Assembly: GCA_964388955.1 (NCBI GenBank)
Contig: CAYMCO010000038.1
Location: 1 to 50,091 of the forward strand
Reading direction: 5' to 3'
Length of the DNA stretch: 50,091 bases
Source: CAYMCO01 sp964388955
GTDB lineage: Bacteria > Chloroflexota > Anaerolineae > Anaerolineales > E44-bin32
Below the pieces are notes generated by a model. The model ran no database searches. It was not told the DNA's origin and saw only the letters and a list, made by a program, of their open reading frames with translations. Of the stretch, positions 32,713-39,665 are shown one piece after another. A program made the position numbers and the translations under genes. Position 1 is the stretch's first letter; each line of letters starts with the position of its first letter.

Positions 32713-33485
32713 ACTGCCCCCTCCCGTTCTCGAGCTGGCAGGTAGTATACGCGCGGCGCGGTGCCTAGATCCTCCCTGAGCCGGATATGGGGCACCGTCT
32801 CCAACAGTAGACTGACTTTGGATTCGGGGTCATTGAGGTCCCCAAAGATGCGCGCTTCTCGGGGACAGGCCACCACACACGCCGGGGTTGCCTCCTCATC
32901 CTCGCCGGGCGTCAGACCCAGCCTCACACCGCGGTCGATGCGCTGGACGCAGAAAGAACACTTCTCAACCACTCCGCGCGGCCGGCGGGCCACCTCCGGC
33001 TGGCCCCATTCGGGCACAGCCGGGTTCTCGCCATCGAATGTCTCCCAATTGAAGGCCCGCGCCCCGTACGGGCAGGCGACCTCGCAGTACCGGCAGCCGA
33101 TGCAGCGGTCATAATCCATCATCACCACACCGTCTGCTCTTTTGGTGGTGGCGCGAACCATGCAGACCTCCACGCAGGGGGCATGGTCACAGTGCTGGCA
33201 GGGCCGTGGCAGATAGACCGGTCTGCCATCAAACTCGCCCACTTCAATCACCCGGTTCCATGAAATCCCAGGCGGGACATCATTGTGTGCCCGGCAGGCC
33301 TTGGTGCAATAGCCGCAGCCGATGCATTTGTTCTGGTCGATCACCATGGCCCAGCTGTGCCTGCTGCTGCCGGTGGGACCGGAAGCGGCGGCTCTTCGAG
33401 CGATGCGCATCCCGGCAGCGGTGGCCGCGACCGCACCTGCGGCCTTGATCAACCCTCGTCGGTTCACCTTCGCATGTTCGTCCAT
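32709..33485 (-). CDS. nrfC: Tat-exported four-cluster ferredoxin (NrfC/DmsB-like)
   Basis: A 258-residue iron-sulfur protein. The N-terminus VNRRGLIKAAGAVAATAAG is a Tat signal, so it works on the outer face of the membrane. Sixteen cysteines are arranged for four [4Fe-4S] clusters: 54/57/60/64, 96/99/104/108, 128/131/134/138 and 176/179/203/207. This is the layout of NrfC, DmsB and PsrB. It would pass electrons between the octaheme cytochrome and the NrfD-type subunit. Spacing to the octaheme gene is 9 bp. Confidence 0.94.
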   Translation of the reverse strand: MDEHAKVNRRGLIKAAGAVAATAAGMRIARRAAASGPTGSSRHSWAMVIDQNKCIGCGYCTKACRAHNDVPPGISWNRVIEVGEFDGRPVYLPRPCQHCDHAPCVEVCMVRATTKRADGVVMMDYDRCIGCRYCEVACPYGARAFNWETFDGENPAVPEWGQPEVARRPRGVVEKCSFCVQRIDRGVRLGLTPGEDEEATPACVVACPREARIFGDLNDPESKVSLLLETVPHIRLREDLGTAPRVYYLPAREREGAV

Positions 33486-33494
33486 AACGATGCC

Positions 33495-34406
33495 TCACTC
33501 ATCCTCGCTGCGGATTCTCTGATACCAGCGCTCCAACCACGGAGCCAAGATCATGCCGGTAGCCATCCCGATCAGCCCAGAGAGCGTCGCAAAGACCATG
33601 GGACTCACAGCGCCGGGCTCCTCGCTGATCTGGGCACTTTCCACGGCACTCATCGCATCCAGGCTCTCGACTGGTGTCGGCTTGGCCTCACTCGGCTGTG
33701 CCGCGGCGTGCAGTTGGTACGCGTGGCACTCTGTGCAGGTGGCCAGATCCACCGAGAAAGTGTGATCCCGCTGGGCGTGGCCTCCGGCCGGTGCGATATC
33801 TGTTTCCTTCAAGTGGCAGTCCAGGCACGTGAGACCCTGGGCTTGATGCTCCGAGTGCGCGAAACTGGCCGCTCGCGTCCCATGGCAGCTGGCGCACAAC
33901 GTCGAACCATCCTCGGCCATGAGCGCGGTCCCATGGGGGTCGTGGCAAGTTGAACACGCGATATCCTCGGTCCCATGCACGCTGGCCTGCCAGGCGAAAT
34001 AGGTTTCCTGGTGGCATTCCGAGCACGCTTCGGATGTTCTTGTCACGGGCATGGGCTCACTGGGATGGCTCGCCGGCTCTGGCCCGTGACAGGCCAAACA
34101 TGTCACGCCTTCCGCCACGTATGTGTCGGTCTCCGGATCATAGCCGGTGGTGTGACATGCTTTGCACTCCTTGGGCTCGCCCTTTGCCTCCCACTCTGCG
34201 ACAAAGGCTTCGTTCTCGGCCGCCCGCCCATGGGCACCATGATCCCATGCATCATATATCTCGTAGTGGCATGTGACGCAGGTCGTCTGGGGCAGCGGCC
34301 CTAAGGGTGTACCCGCATACCCTTGGGCGACGGCGAAGCTCAGGGCGGCCAGGGGCAGCGCCAGAAGCAAACCCACAGAGAAACGGCGCAAGAATGGACT
34401 GGTCAT
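33495..34406 (-). CDS. Membrane-anchored octaheme cytochrome c
   Basis: A 303-residue protein with a signal peptide (about 1-28), eight CXXCH motifs (residues 43, 81, 103, 128, 151, 171, 194 and 224), a Ser/Glu-rich linker and a C-terminal helix (about 269-289) with a charged cytoplasmic end. Patterns such as CHDPHG and CHGTRAASFAHSEH are typical of NrfB/OTR-like carriers and tetraheme repeats. No CXXCK catalytic motif is present, so it is a carrier rather than a nitrite reductase. It belongs to the ferredoxin/NrfD module and lies 3 bp after the two-CW gene. Confidence 0.9.
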   Translation of the reverse strand: MTSPFLRRFSVGLLLALPLAALSFAVAQGYAGTPLGPLPQTTCVTCHYEIYDAWDHGAHGRAAENEAFVAEWEAKGEPKECKACHTTGYDPETDTYVAEGVTCLACHGPEPASHPSEPMPVTRTSEACSECHQETYFAWQASVHGTEDIACSTCHDPHGTALMAEDGSTLCASCHGTRAASFAHSEHQAQGLTCLDCHLKETDIAPAGGHAQRDHTFSVDLATCTECHAYQLHAAAQPSEAKPTPVESLDAMSAVESAQISEEPGAVSPMVFATLSGLIGMATGMILAPWLERWYQRIRSEDE

Positions 34407-34409
34407 TAT

Positions 34410-34781
34410 TCAGGCCTCCTCAACATTGGTGTCAGCGCTCACGAGCACTGTGGCGTCCCGAAACAACTGACATTCCAGGCATTGCTCCTTTAGCTGGCCT
34501 CGCTCATCGCGGAACAACTGCCAGCAGGGGCGATCCCGGTTGCGATATGCAGGGCAGCCCTCACGGGCTTGGGGGTCGCAGCCCTTGATCTCCCAGCAAG
34601 GCAGAACCATCCCCAGTTGGTCTGTGACCTCCAATTCTGACCGCAACCGCTCCGCGTCCGCCTGCCAGGCATAGTCCAGCCTCCGCAGGAAGTAGACGGT
34701 GAGCGCGGTGACTGCGATTGGAATCCCTATCCGCAACATGAACCCGATTGCGATACCGACAATCTCACGCATCCCATCCAT
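34410..34781 (-). CDS. Small membrane protein with two-CW cysteine domain
   Basis: A 123-residue protein. One helix (about 6-30) anchors a short helical linker and a cysteine-rich domain with CWEIKGC, CPAY, PCW and CLEC elements. This is the pattern of two-CW domains found in signalling proteins and in redox gene clusters of anaerobes, where the role is unknown; metal or cluster binding is likely. ATG 34781 has GAGGAG 6 nt upstream; a GTG at 34805 is a weaker alternative. It sits at the head of the octaheme/ferredoxin/NrfD operon. Confidence 0.8.
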   Translation of the reverse strand: MDGMREIVGIAIGFMLRIGIPIAVTALTVYFLRRLDYAWQADAERLRSELEVTDQLGMVLPCWEIKGCDPQAREGCPAYRNRDRPCWQLFRDERGQLKEQCLECQLFRDATVLVSADTNVEEA

Positions 34782-34905
34782 GAAAATCTCCTCGCCCGGA
34801 GACACTGCGTTGGCGGGATAGATAGCTCCCCGCCATCATGAGCAACCCGAGCGGCAATACCAAGCGCAGGATCATCAGGCCGAAAACACATGCTGTGGTC
34901 ATCAT
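34765..34905 (-). CDS. Very small membrane peptide at the operon head
   Basis: A 46-residue ORF, MMTTACVFGLMILRLVLPLG then LLMMAGSYLSRQRSV, with one or two short hydrophobic segments and a basic tail. AGGAGG lies 9 nt before the first ATG, one of the strongest ribosome sites in the window, and the promoter at 34942-34970 points at it. Its 3' end overlaps the two-CW gene by 17 bp, so it may be a leader peptide that couples translation. I know no family for it. Confidence 0.55.
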   Translation of the reverse strand: MMTTACVFGLMILRLVLPLGLLMMAGSYLSRQRSVSGRGDFHGWDA

Positions 34906-34941
34906 CGCTCCCAACCTCCTCACCCATCGCTCTTCACTACT

Positions 34942-34970
34942 ATCCTAGGGCGGCCAGTATGTAATGTAAA
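34942..34970 (-). promoter_or_regulatory. Sigma70-type promoter of the octaheme/NrfD operon
   Basis: On the minus strand TTTACA (-35, 34965-34970) and TAGGAT (-10, 34942-34947) are separated by exactly 17 bp, placing the start of transcription near 34935, about 30 nt before the small ORF. ATTGG-N8-CCAAT (34970-34987) abuts the -35 box and could be an activator site. Confidence 0.6.
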
Positions 34971-35017
34971 TTGGGATTTCAACCAATCTTTGCGATGGGT
35001 TGTGTGACATACATCGA

Positions 35018-35035
35018 GTGGGTGATTCGACCCAT
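35018..35035. promoter_or_regulatory. Inverted repeat GTGGGT-N6-ACCCAT, copy 2 of a shared motif
   Basis: An 18-bp element nearly identical to that at 19653-19670: GTGGG(T/G), a 6-nt spacer beginning G and ending TCG, then ACCCA(T/C). It lies about 90 bp upstream of the predicted start of the octaheme/NrfD transcript, a normal distance for an activator. A further GATGGGT half-site occurs at 34994-35000. Confidence 0.5.
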
Positions 35036-35142
35036 TGTGTGGTCAGACTGTGAGGGGATTTCTCATTCCAGATGGGGGGAGTGATCCATTGGAGGGAGCA
35101 AGGGACAGAAAAAACCGGCTGAATCCGCCTGGCGGGTGAGGA

Positions 35143-35793
35143 TCAGGGCTCGATGATCCCCTTGCGGATGGCGTATTTCACCAACTCGGTCCGGGAGTGG
35201 AGGTTGAGCTTGTGCATGATGTTCTCGCGATGGCGTGCCACGGTCTTGGGGCTGATCCCGAGCGTTTCGCCAATCTCGGCGTTGGTGGCTCCATCCGCCA
35301 GATGGGCAAGCACCTCCTGCTCACGGTCCGTCAGCCCGTCCAAGTGTTCCTGTCCCCCGCCACGCTCGGATCCAGAGAGAAAGTCGTTGACCAGCAATTT
35401 AGCCAGGGAGGGATAGAGATAAACCTGGCCTTCGGCTGCCAGGCGTATCGCCGTCAGCAGTTCCTCCGGCGCAGCACGCTTGGGGACATAGCCCAGCGCC
35501 CCGGCCTCCAGCATCTTGAAGAAATACTCCTCGTCCTCATGGATCGTGAGGGCGACGATCGCCGTTTCCGGCCGCTCCCGCTTGATCCGGCGCGCTGCCT
35601 CGATCCCCGACAGATCGGGGAGGCCTATATCCATCAAGACGACATCCGGCCCCAGCTCCAACACCCTCTGCAGGGCCTCCTGCGCCGAGGCGGCCTCCCC
35701 CACGATCTGCATATCCGTTTCGCCTTCCAGCAGCATGCGCAGGCCGGAGCGCACCACCTCGTGGTCATCCACCAACAGCAGTTTCGTCTTCAT
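35143..35793 (-). CDS. NarL-family response regulator (second pair)
   Basis: A 216-residue regulator with receiver acidic pair Asp9-Asp10, phospho-acceptor Asp55 (VVLMDIGLPD), TIHEDE and YVPKR switch residues, and a LuxR-type HTH (LTDREQEVLAHLADGATNAE to RHRENIMHKLNL). The ATG at 35793 begins MKTKLLLVDDHEV, the normal family start; upstream frame is not receiver-like. It overlaps the kinase gene by 29 bp, so the pair is translationally coupled. Its targets are likely local, given the shared repeats upstream of the multihaem operons. Confidence 0.93.
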   Translation of the reverse strand: MKTKLLLVDDHEVVRSGLRMLLEGETDMQIVGEAASAQEALQRVLELGPDVVLMDIGLPDLSGIEAARRIKRERPETAIVALTIHEDEEYFFKMLEAGALGYVPKRAAPEELLTAIRLAAEGQVYLYPSLAKLLVNDFLSGSERGGGQEHLDGLTDREQEVLAHLADGATNAEIGETLGISPKTVARHRENIMHKLNLHSRTELVKYAIRKGIIEP

Positions 35794-37264
35794 CGCCAGT
35801 CCCTTGGGACCTCTCCGGAATCGGAAATCGCACTTTGACGCACGTGCCCTCCCCAATGGTAGTCTCTATGTGCAGGTCGCCTCCCAGCAAGGAGGCTCGC
35901 TCTTGCATGCCGATCAACCCCCACGAGGGGCGGTTTGGGTTCCGCAGCATGGCCGGGTCAAAGCCTGAGCCATCGTCGCTTATCTCCAAGCTCACCGCAT
36001 TCTCCTGGAAACTCAGGCGCACTCCGGCCTGGTCCGCATCCGCATGCTTCACAACATTTGTCAAGGCCTCCTGCGCAACCCGGAAGATGGCGATCTTCAC
36101 AGTGGAGGGCGTGTCCCGCCTCTCCCCAATCACTTCCAGCTGGATGTCCAGGGGCACACGGCCTTTCAGGTCATTGATATACCATCTCAGCGCCGCCAGC
36201 AATCCGAGGTCGTCCAGTTGCGACGGTCGCAGGTCGGCAATCAAGCGCTGCAGCTCGTTCAGCGAATGGTCGACCAGCTTTTCCAGATGTTTGAGATTCT
36301 GGTCCGCCTTTCCCGGATTGCGGTCCAGCCATGTGGAGACGCTCCGCAGCCCCATCCCGATGGCGGTCAGCGCCTGGCCAGTCTCATCATGCAGCTCACG
36401 AGCGATGCGCTGGCGCTCCGACTCCTGGGCCTCCACCACCCGCCTCAGCACCTCCCCGCGCAATTCCTCTCTCCGCCGGGCCTCCCGAAGCCGTGCGGCT
36501 TGCAACTCGGCCATTTCCCTCTGCACTCCGACCTCAAAGGAGCGCAGAAAGCGGATCACGAATATGGCGGCCACGCCCGCGGCCACGGCGCGCAACAGTT
36601 GCACCGGGAAGCCGAAAGTCTCCGTGAATACCGTTTGATTGATCAGGTTCGATGGCGGCAGCGGGCTCGATCGAGTGATCATCTGCCCGACGACCCCGTA
36701 CCAGGCGAAAGCCACGGCCGCCCAAAGGCTGTCCTGGCCGAAACGGGCCATTCCAGCCTGACGGAAAGCGCGCTGTTGTGCGACAAGTCCCGCCGCCGCC
36801 AGCAAGGCGGCGACCACCCCCAGGATATAGCGGGTCCATACCTCCACAACATCCCACATCTCCGGAAACGCGGGGTAGCGATCCTTGAGCAGCAGCACGC
36901 CGAAGCCCCAGACTGCGGCCTGGACGATCGGGACCATCAGACTTACACGCAGCATGCGCTCGTTGGGCGCGAGCAGCGACGCCCCAAAGGCGGTCAGCGA
37001 GAGGAAGGAAAAAGCCAGGATGCCAAGGCGCAGACTCTCCCACAGCAAATCGGCTCCCATCTGTCCGGGCCCCATATAGATATCGAGGAACATCTCGATC
37101 CATTCGTGGAACCCGTGGAGGAAGCCAAATGCGGCCAGCGGGCGCAGCGCCTGCCGCAGTCGGGCGTCCGAACAGCGACCAATCTCCACCCAAATGGCCA
37201 GGGCCATCGCAAAGAACGCCAGGCCATACAGGAAGAAAACAGCCGCAAATCCGGGCGAAACCAT
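35765..37264 (-). CDS. Histidine kinase with multi-helix membrane sensor (NarX/LiaS class)
   Basis: A 499-residue kinase. About seven or eight helices fill residues 5-245, containing no periplasmic domain of any size, so the signal is probably within the membrane. Candidate haem or metal ligands in this part include His50 and His53 (FLHGFHEW). A coiled coil (245-280), HisKA_3 domain with His292 (ARELHDETGQAL) and HATPase domain (QEALTNVVKHA, DDGSGFDP) follow. It starts at an ATG and overlaps its regulator gene. It differs from the plus-strand kinase, which senses through a periplasmic dihaem domain. Confidence 0.9.
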   Translation of the reverse strand: MVSPGFAAVFFLYGLAFFAMALAIWVEIGRCSDARLRQALRPLAAFGFLHGFHEWIEMFLDIYMGPGQMGADLLWESLRLGILAFSFLSLTAFGASLLAPNERMLRVSLMVPIVQAAVWGFGVLLLKDRYPAFPEMWDVVEVWTRYILGVVAALLAAAGLVAQQRAFRQAGMARFGQDSLWAAVAFAWYGVVGQMITRSSPLPPSNLINQTVFTETFGFPVQLLRAVAAGVAAIFVIRFLRSFEVGVQREMAELQAARLREARRREELRGEVLRRVVEAQESERQRIARELHDETGQALTAIGMGLRSVSTWLDRNPGKADQNLKHLEKLVDHSLNELQRLIADLRPSQLDDLGLLAALRWYINDLKGRVPLDIQLEVIGERRDTPSTVKIAIFRVAQEALTNVVKHADADQAGVRLSFQENAVSLEISDDGSGFDPAMLRNPNRPSWGLIGMQERASLLGGDLHIETTIGEGTCVKVRFPIPERSQGTGDEDETAVGG

Positions 37265-37374
37265 TATTTCACCCCCCCAACCCGGAGGCTTGGATTTGCA
37301 GATCCGGGCCGCTTGCGCCCGAGAAGCTGCCCTGCATGCTCGCCGGAATTCCCCTCGTCCGCATCAACCATCAC

Positions 37375-38394
37375 TCAGCCCCGCAAACGCGCGCCGCAAT
37401 GCCGGCAAAACCAGTCTCCCACATCCGCACGATTGCCGCACACATGGCAAAAGACAGTGCTCACGTCCCCATCGGGGGTCGTCTTCTCACGGCTGCTTCG
37501 CCGTCGCCGAGGGACAAAAGCCCGCTTCCGCCCGGGGGCAGTACGCGTCCGGAAGTACAGATAGGCGCCCGTGCCGACCAGCAACAACCCCAGCGCACCC
37601 ATCACCCATGGGAATAGCTGGGCCAAGTCAGGTGTCGCCCCGCTGGTCGCCTCTGGCCGGCTCAATGCCGGAGAAGGGGGTTGAAGCTGATCGGCGGTCA
37701 AGCCCCCGTCGGCCTTGGTATAGCTGAATTCTATGGTAAATGAGGATCCCCCATCCACCGCACCGATGTCGCCCCAGGCATACTGGAGTCCGTCCGCTCC
37801 AACGCCCTCCTCTTCCGGCGGTGGCACCACCTGGAGCCCCTCCGCCCCCAGAGGCTGCTGGATTTCGTAGCGTGCATCCGCGGCGGGGAATCCCTCTGGC
37901 CAGGTGAAGGTGAAACCCCGGCGGTCTCCCTCGATCTGCAACGCATCGTAGTACTCCACCTGCACGTTTGGGTTGTCCGCTTCCACAAAGACGGTCGCCC
38001 AGCCGCCCTCCACCTGCAAGCGATAGGGGGCCATCAAAAGGCCGCCCCCGGGGCCGCGCATCGCAACCGCGTGCGGCTCACCCACTTTCGCCGGGATGGG
38101 AACGGCGACGGTAGTCGGCAGGTCCACATCCTCCGGAAGGGTCACCCGATAAATCACAAGCGCCTGAGGCCGATCATATTCCGGCCAAATGGCGACCTCC
38201 ACGTCCTTGATCTCCGTGATCGCCTGACCATATCCCACTATGGGAGCGGCCAGAATCGCCAGGCAGGCAACTGCCAGCAAGCCGATCTCCCATTTCCCCA
38301 CTTCGCCAACGTGCCGTACCGACAACTCGCCCACCGCCAGCAGTCCTCCTGACCTTCGCGCCATCCGATGTGCCGCCCTAACGACGACACTCAT
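37375..38394 (-). CDS. Membrane-anchored beta protein with cytoplasmic zinc ribbon
   Basis: A 339-residue protein. An N-terminal helix (about 37-56, after a basic stretch) exports a domain of about 210 residues with beta-rich segments (YRVTLPEDVDLPTTVAVPIP, VQVEYYDALQIEG). A C-terminal helix (about 270-290) returns it to the cytoplasm, where a basic linker leads to FCHVCG and FCRHCG, a double-CXXC zinc ribbon. No known enzyme domain is visible. ATG 38394 is chosen; ATG 38364 is the alternative. Frame further upstream overlaps the RNase D gene and is spurious. It resembles the zinc ribbon of the CcmI-like protein in architecture. Confidence 0.75.
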   Translation of the reverse strand: MSVVVRAAHRMARRSGGLLAVGELSVRHVGEVGKWEIGLLAVACLAILAAPIVGYGQAITEIKDVEVAIWPEYDRPQALVIYRVTLPEDVDLPTTVAVPIPAKVGEPHAVAMRGPGGGLLMAPYRLQVEGGWATVFVEADNPNVQVEYYDALQIEGDRRGFTFTWPEGFPAADARYEIQQPLGAEGLQVVPPPEEEGVGADGLQYAWGDIGAVDGGSSFTIEFSYTKADGGLTADQLQPPSPALSRPEATSGATPDLAQLFPWVMGALGLLLVGTGAYLYFRTRTAPGRKRAFVPRRRRSSREKTTPDGDVSTVFCHVCGNRADVGDWFCRHCGARLRG

Positions 38395-38500
38395 GTCCCC
38401 AATGGATTGTACCGGCAAGCCCGATGGTGGGAAAGGGAGGCCGGCGACCCGCCTGAGGGAGGCAAGGTTCCTCTCATCTCGAGGATGGCCAATCACCCAG

Positions 38501-38506
38501 TATAAT
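38501..38506 (+). promoter_or_regulatory. -10 box of the RNase D gene, possible leaderless start
   Basis: A perfect TATAAT lies 7 bp before the ATG at 38514, where transcription would begin on or next to the start codon. No ribosome-binding site precedes either that ATG or the later one at 38547. No good -35 is visible. This fits leaderless translation, which is an inference. Confidence 0.45.
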
Positions 38507-38513
38507 GGGGCCC

Positions 38514-39650
38514 ATGCACCCTCATGCCATCTCGTATCCGGCAACCATGGTTGAGGCGCCGGACCAACTACTCGATTTGCTGACCGCGCTCGAGCCCCAG
38601 CCGCGCGTGGCTGTGGACACCGAGTCGGACAGCCTGTATGCCTATCCGGAAAAGGTATGCCTGATCCAATTCTCCTTCCCTGGCGCCGACTATCTGCTCG
38701 ATCCTCTGGCCTTCGAGGAATTGACGGCACTGGGGGCTTTCTTTGCAGATTCCAGGGTGGAGAAGGTGTTCCACGGGGCGGAATATGATGTGGCCGTGCT
38801 GAAGCGCGATTTCGGCTACCGCATCGCGAGTCTATTCGACACCCGCGTGGCCGCGCGCACTCTGGGGATAAAACGCAACAGCCTGGAGGCGCTGCTCTCC
38901 CAGTTTCTGGAGCTGGATCTCGACAAGCGTTATCAGCGCGCCAATTGGGGAAAGCGGCCCCTTCCGGCGGACATGATCGACTACGCGCGTCTGGACACCC
39001 ACTTCCTATTGTCCTTGCGTGATCGCTTGGTCGAAGAGTTGGAAGCGCTCGGCAGGTTGGGTGAGGCACTGGAAGCGTGCGAGTACTTGGCCGGCTTGGA
39101 GGCCCACAATCAGGTTTTTGACCCGCAGGGATTCTGGCGCCTCAACGGCGCGCAACGGCTGGCCGGAGGGCAACTGGCTGTCCTCCGTGAGCTCTATCTG
39201 CTGCGCGAGCAAACGGCCAGGCGGCTCGATCGGCCTCCCTTCAAGGTATTGGGGGATCGGACCTTGCTCGACATCGGAGAGACAATGCCGCGCAGCATGG
39301 ATGATCTCCGCCGCCTACACGGGATGACCGAAGGCCAATTGAGGCGCTATGGAGAAGAGATCATGCGCGCCGTCTCACGGGGCCGGCGCTCACCCACACC
39401 CCGGCGGCCCAAACACCATCGCCCGGACGAAGATGTGGCCGATCGGTATGAGCGTCTGAGACGGTGGAGAAAGCGCGTCGCCCGGGAGCGCCAAGTGGAG
39501 TCCGACATCATTCTGCCGCGCGAGATGCTGTGGGATATCGCGCATCGTGCCCCAAAATCCCGCAAACAGTTGGCTGAGCTGCTCCATCCGCTGGATCTGC
39601 GCGCGGCGCGCTATGGGGATGAAATCTTGGCCGTAATTGGGGATCACTAG
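38514..39650 (+). CDS. rnd: Ribonuclease D with HRDC domains
   Basis: A 378-residue 3'-5' exoribonuclease that trims tRNA and other RNA ends. The DEDD nuclease motifs are visible: VAVDTESDSLYAY (ExoI, Asp/Glu), FHGAEYDVAVL (ExoII) and YARLDTHFLL (ExoIII, Tyr and Asp). Helical HRDC modules follow (about 200-280 and 300-378). Length matches E. coli RNase D (375). The start at 38514 puts the family's usual 30-35 residues before motif ExoI; ATG 38505 lies inside the -10 box and ATG 38547 would truncate the first strand. Confidence 0.92.
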   Translation: MHPHAISYPATMVEAPDQLLDLLTALEPQPRVAVDTESDSLYAYPEKVCLIQFSFPGADYLLDPLAFEELTALGAFFADSRVEKVFHGAEYDVAVLKRDFGYRIASLFDTRVAARTLGIKRNSLEALLSQFLELDLDKRYQRANWGKRPLPADMIDYARLDTHFLLSLRDRLVEELEALGRLGEALEACEYLAGLEAHNQVFDPQGFWRLNGAQRLAGGQLAVLRELYLLREQTARRLDRPPFKVLGDRTLLDIGETMPRSMDDLRRLHGMTEGQLRRYGEEIMRAVSRGRRSPTPRRPKHHRPDEDVADRYERLRRWRKRVARERQVESDIILPREMLWDIAHRAPKSRKQLAELLHPLDLRAARYGDEILAVIGDH

Positions 39651-39665
39651 ACTTGGGAGAAGGCG

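Noticed and set aside
33495..34406. Octaheme nitrite or hydroxylamine reductase
   Set aside because: All eight motifs are CXXCH; no CXXCK and no catalytic-site pattern. The protein is membrane anchored and fits a carrier.
36044..37564. Open frame of about 500 codons on the plus strand opposite the second kinase
   Set aside because: Composition rich in Gln, His, Arg and Pro, no domain, no ribosome site. The minus-strand kinase reading is unambiguous.
38395..39069. Long N-terminal extension of the zinc-ribbon membrane protein
   Set aside because: It lies antisense within RNase D and is Pro/Arg-rich noise. The signal helix near ATG 38394 marks the real N-terminus.
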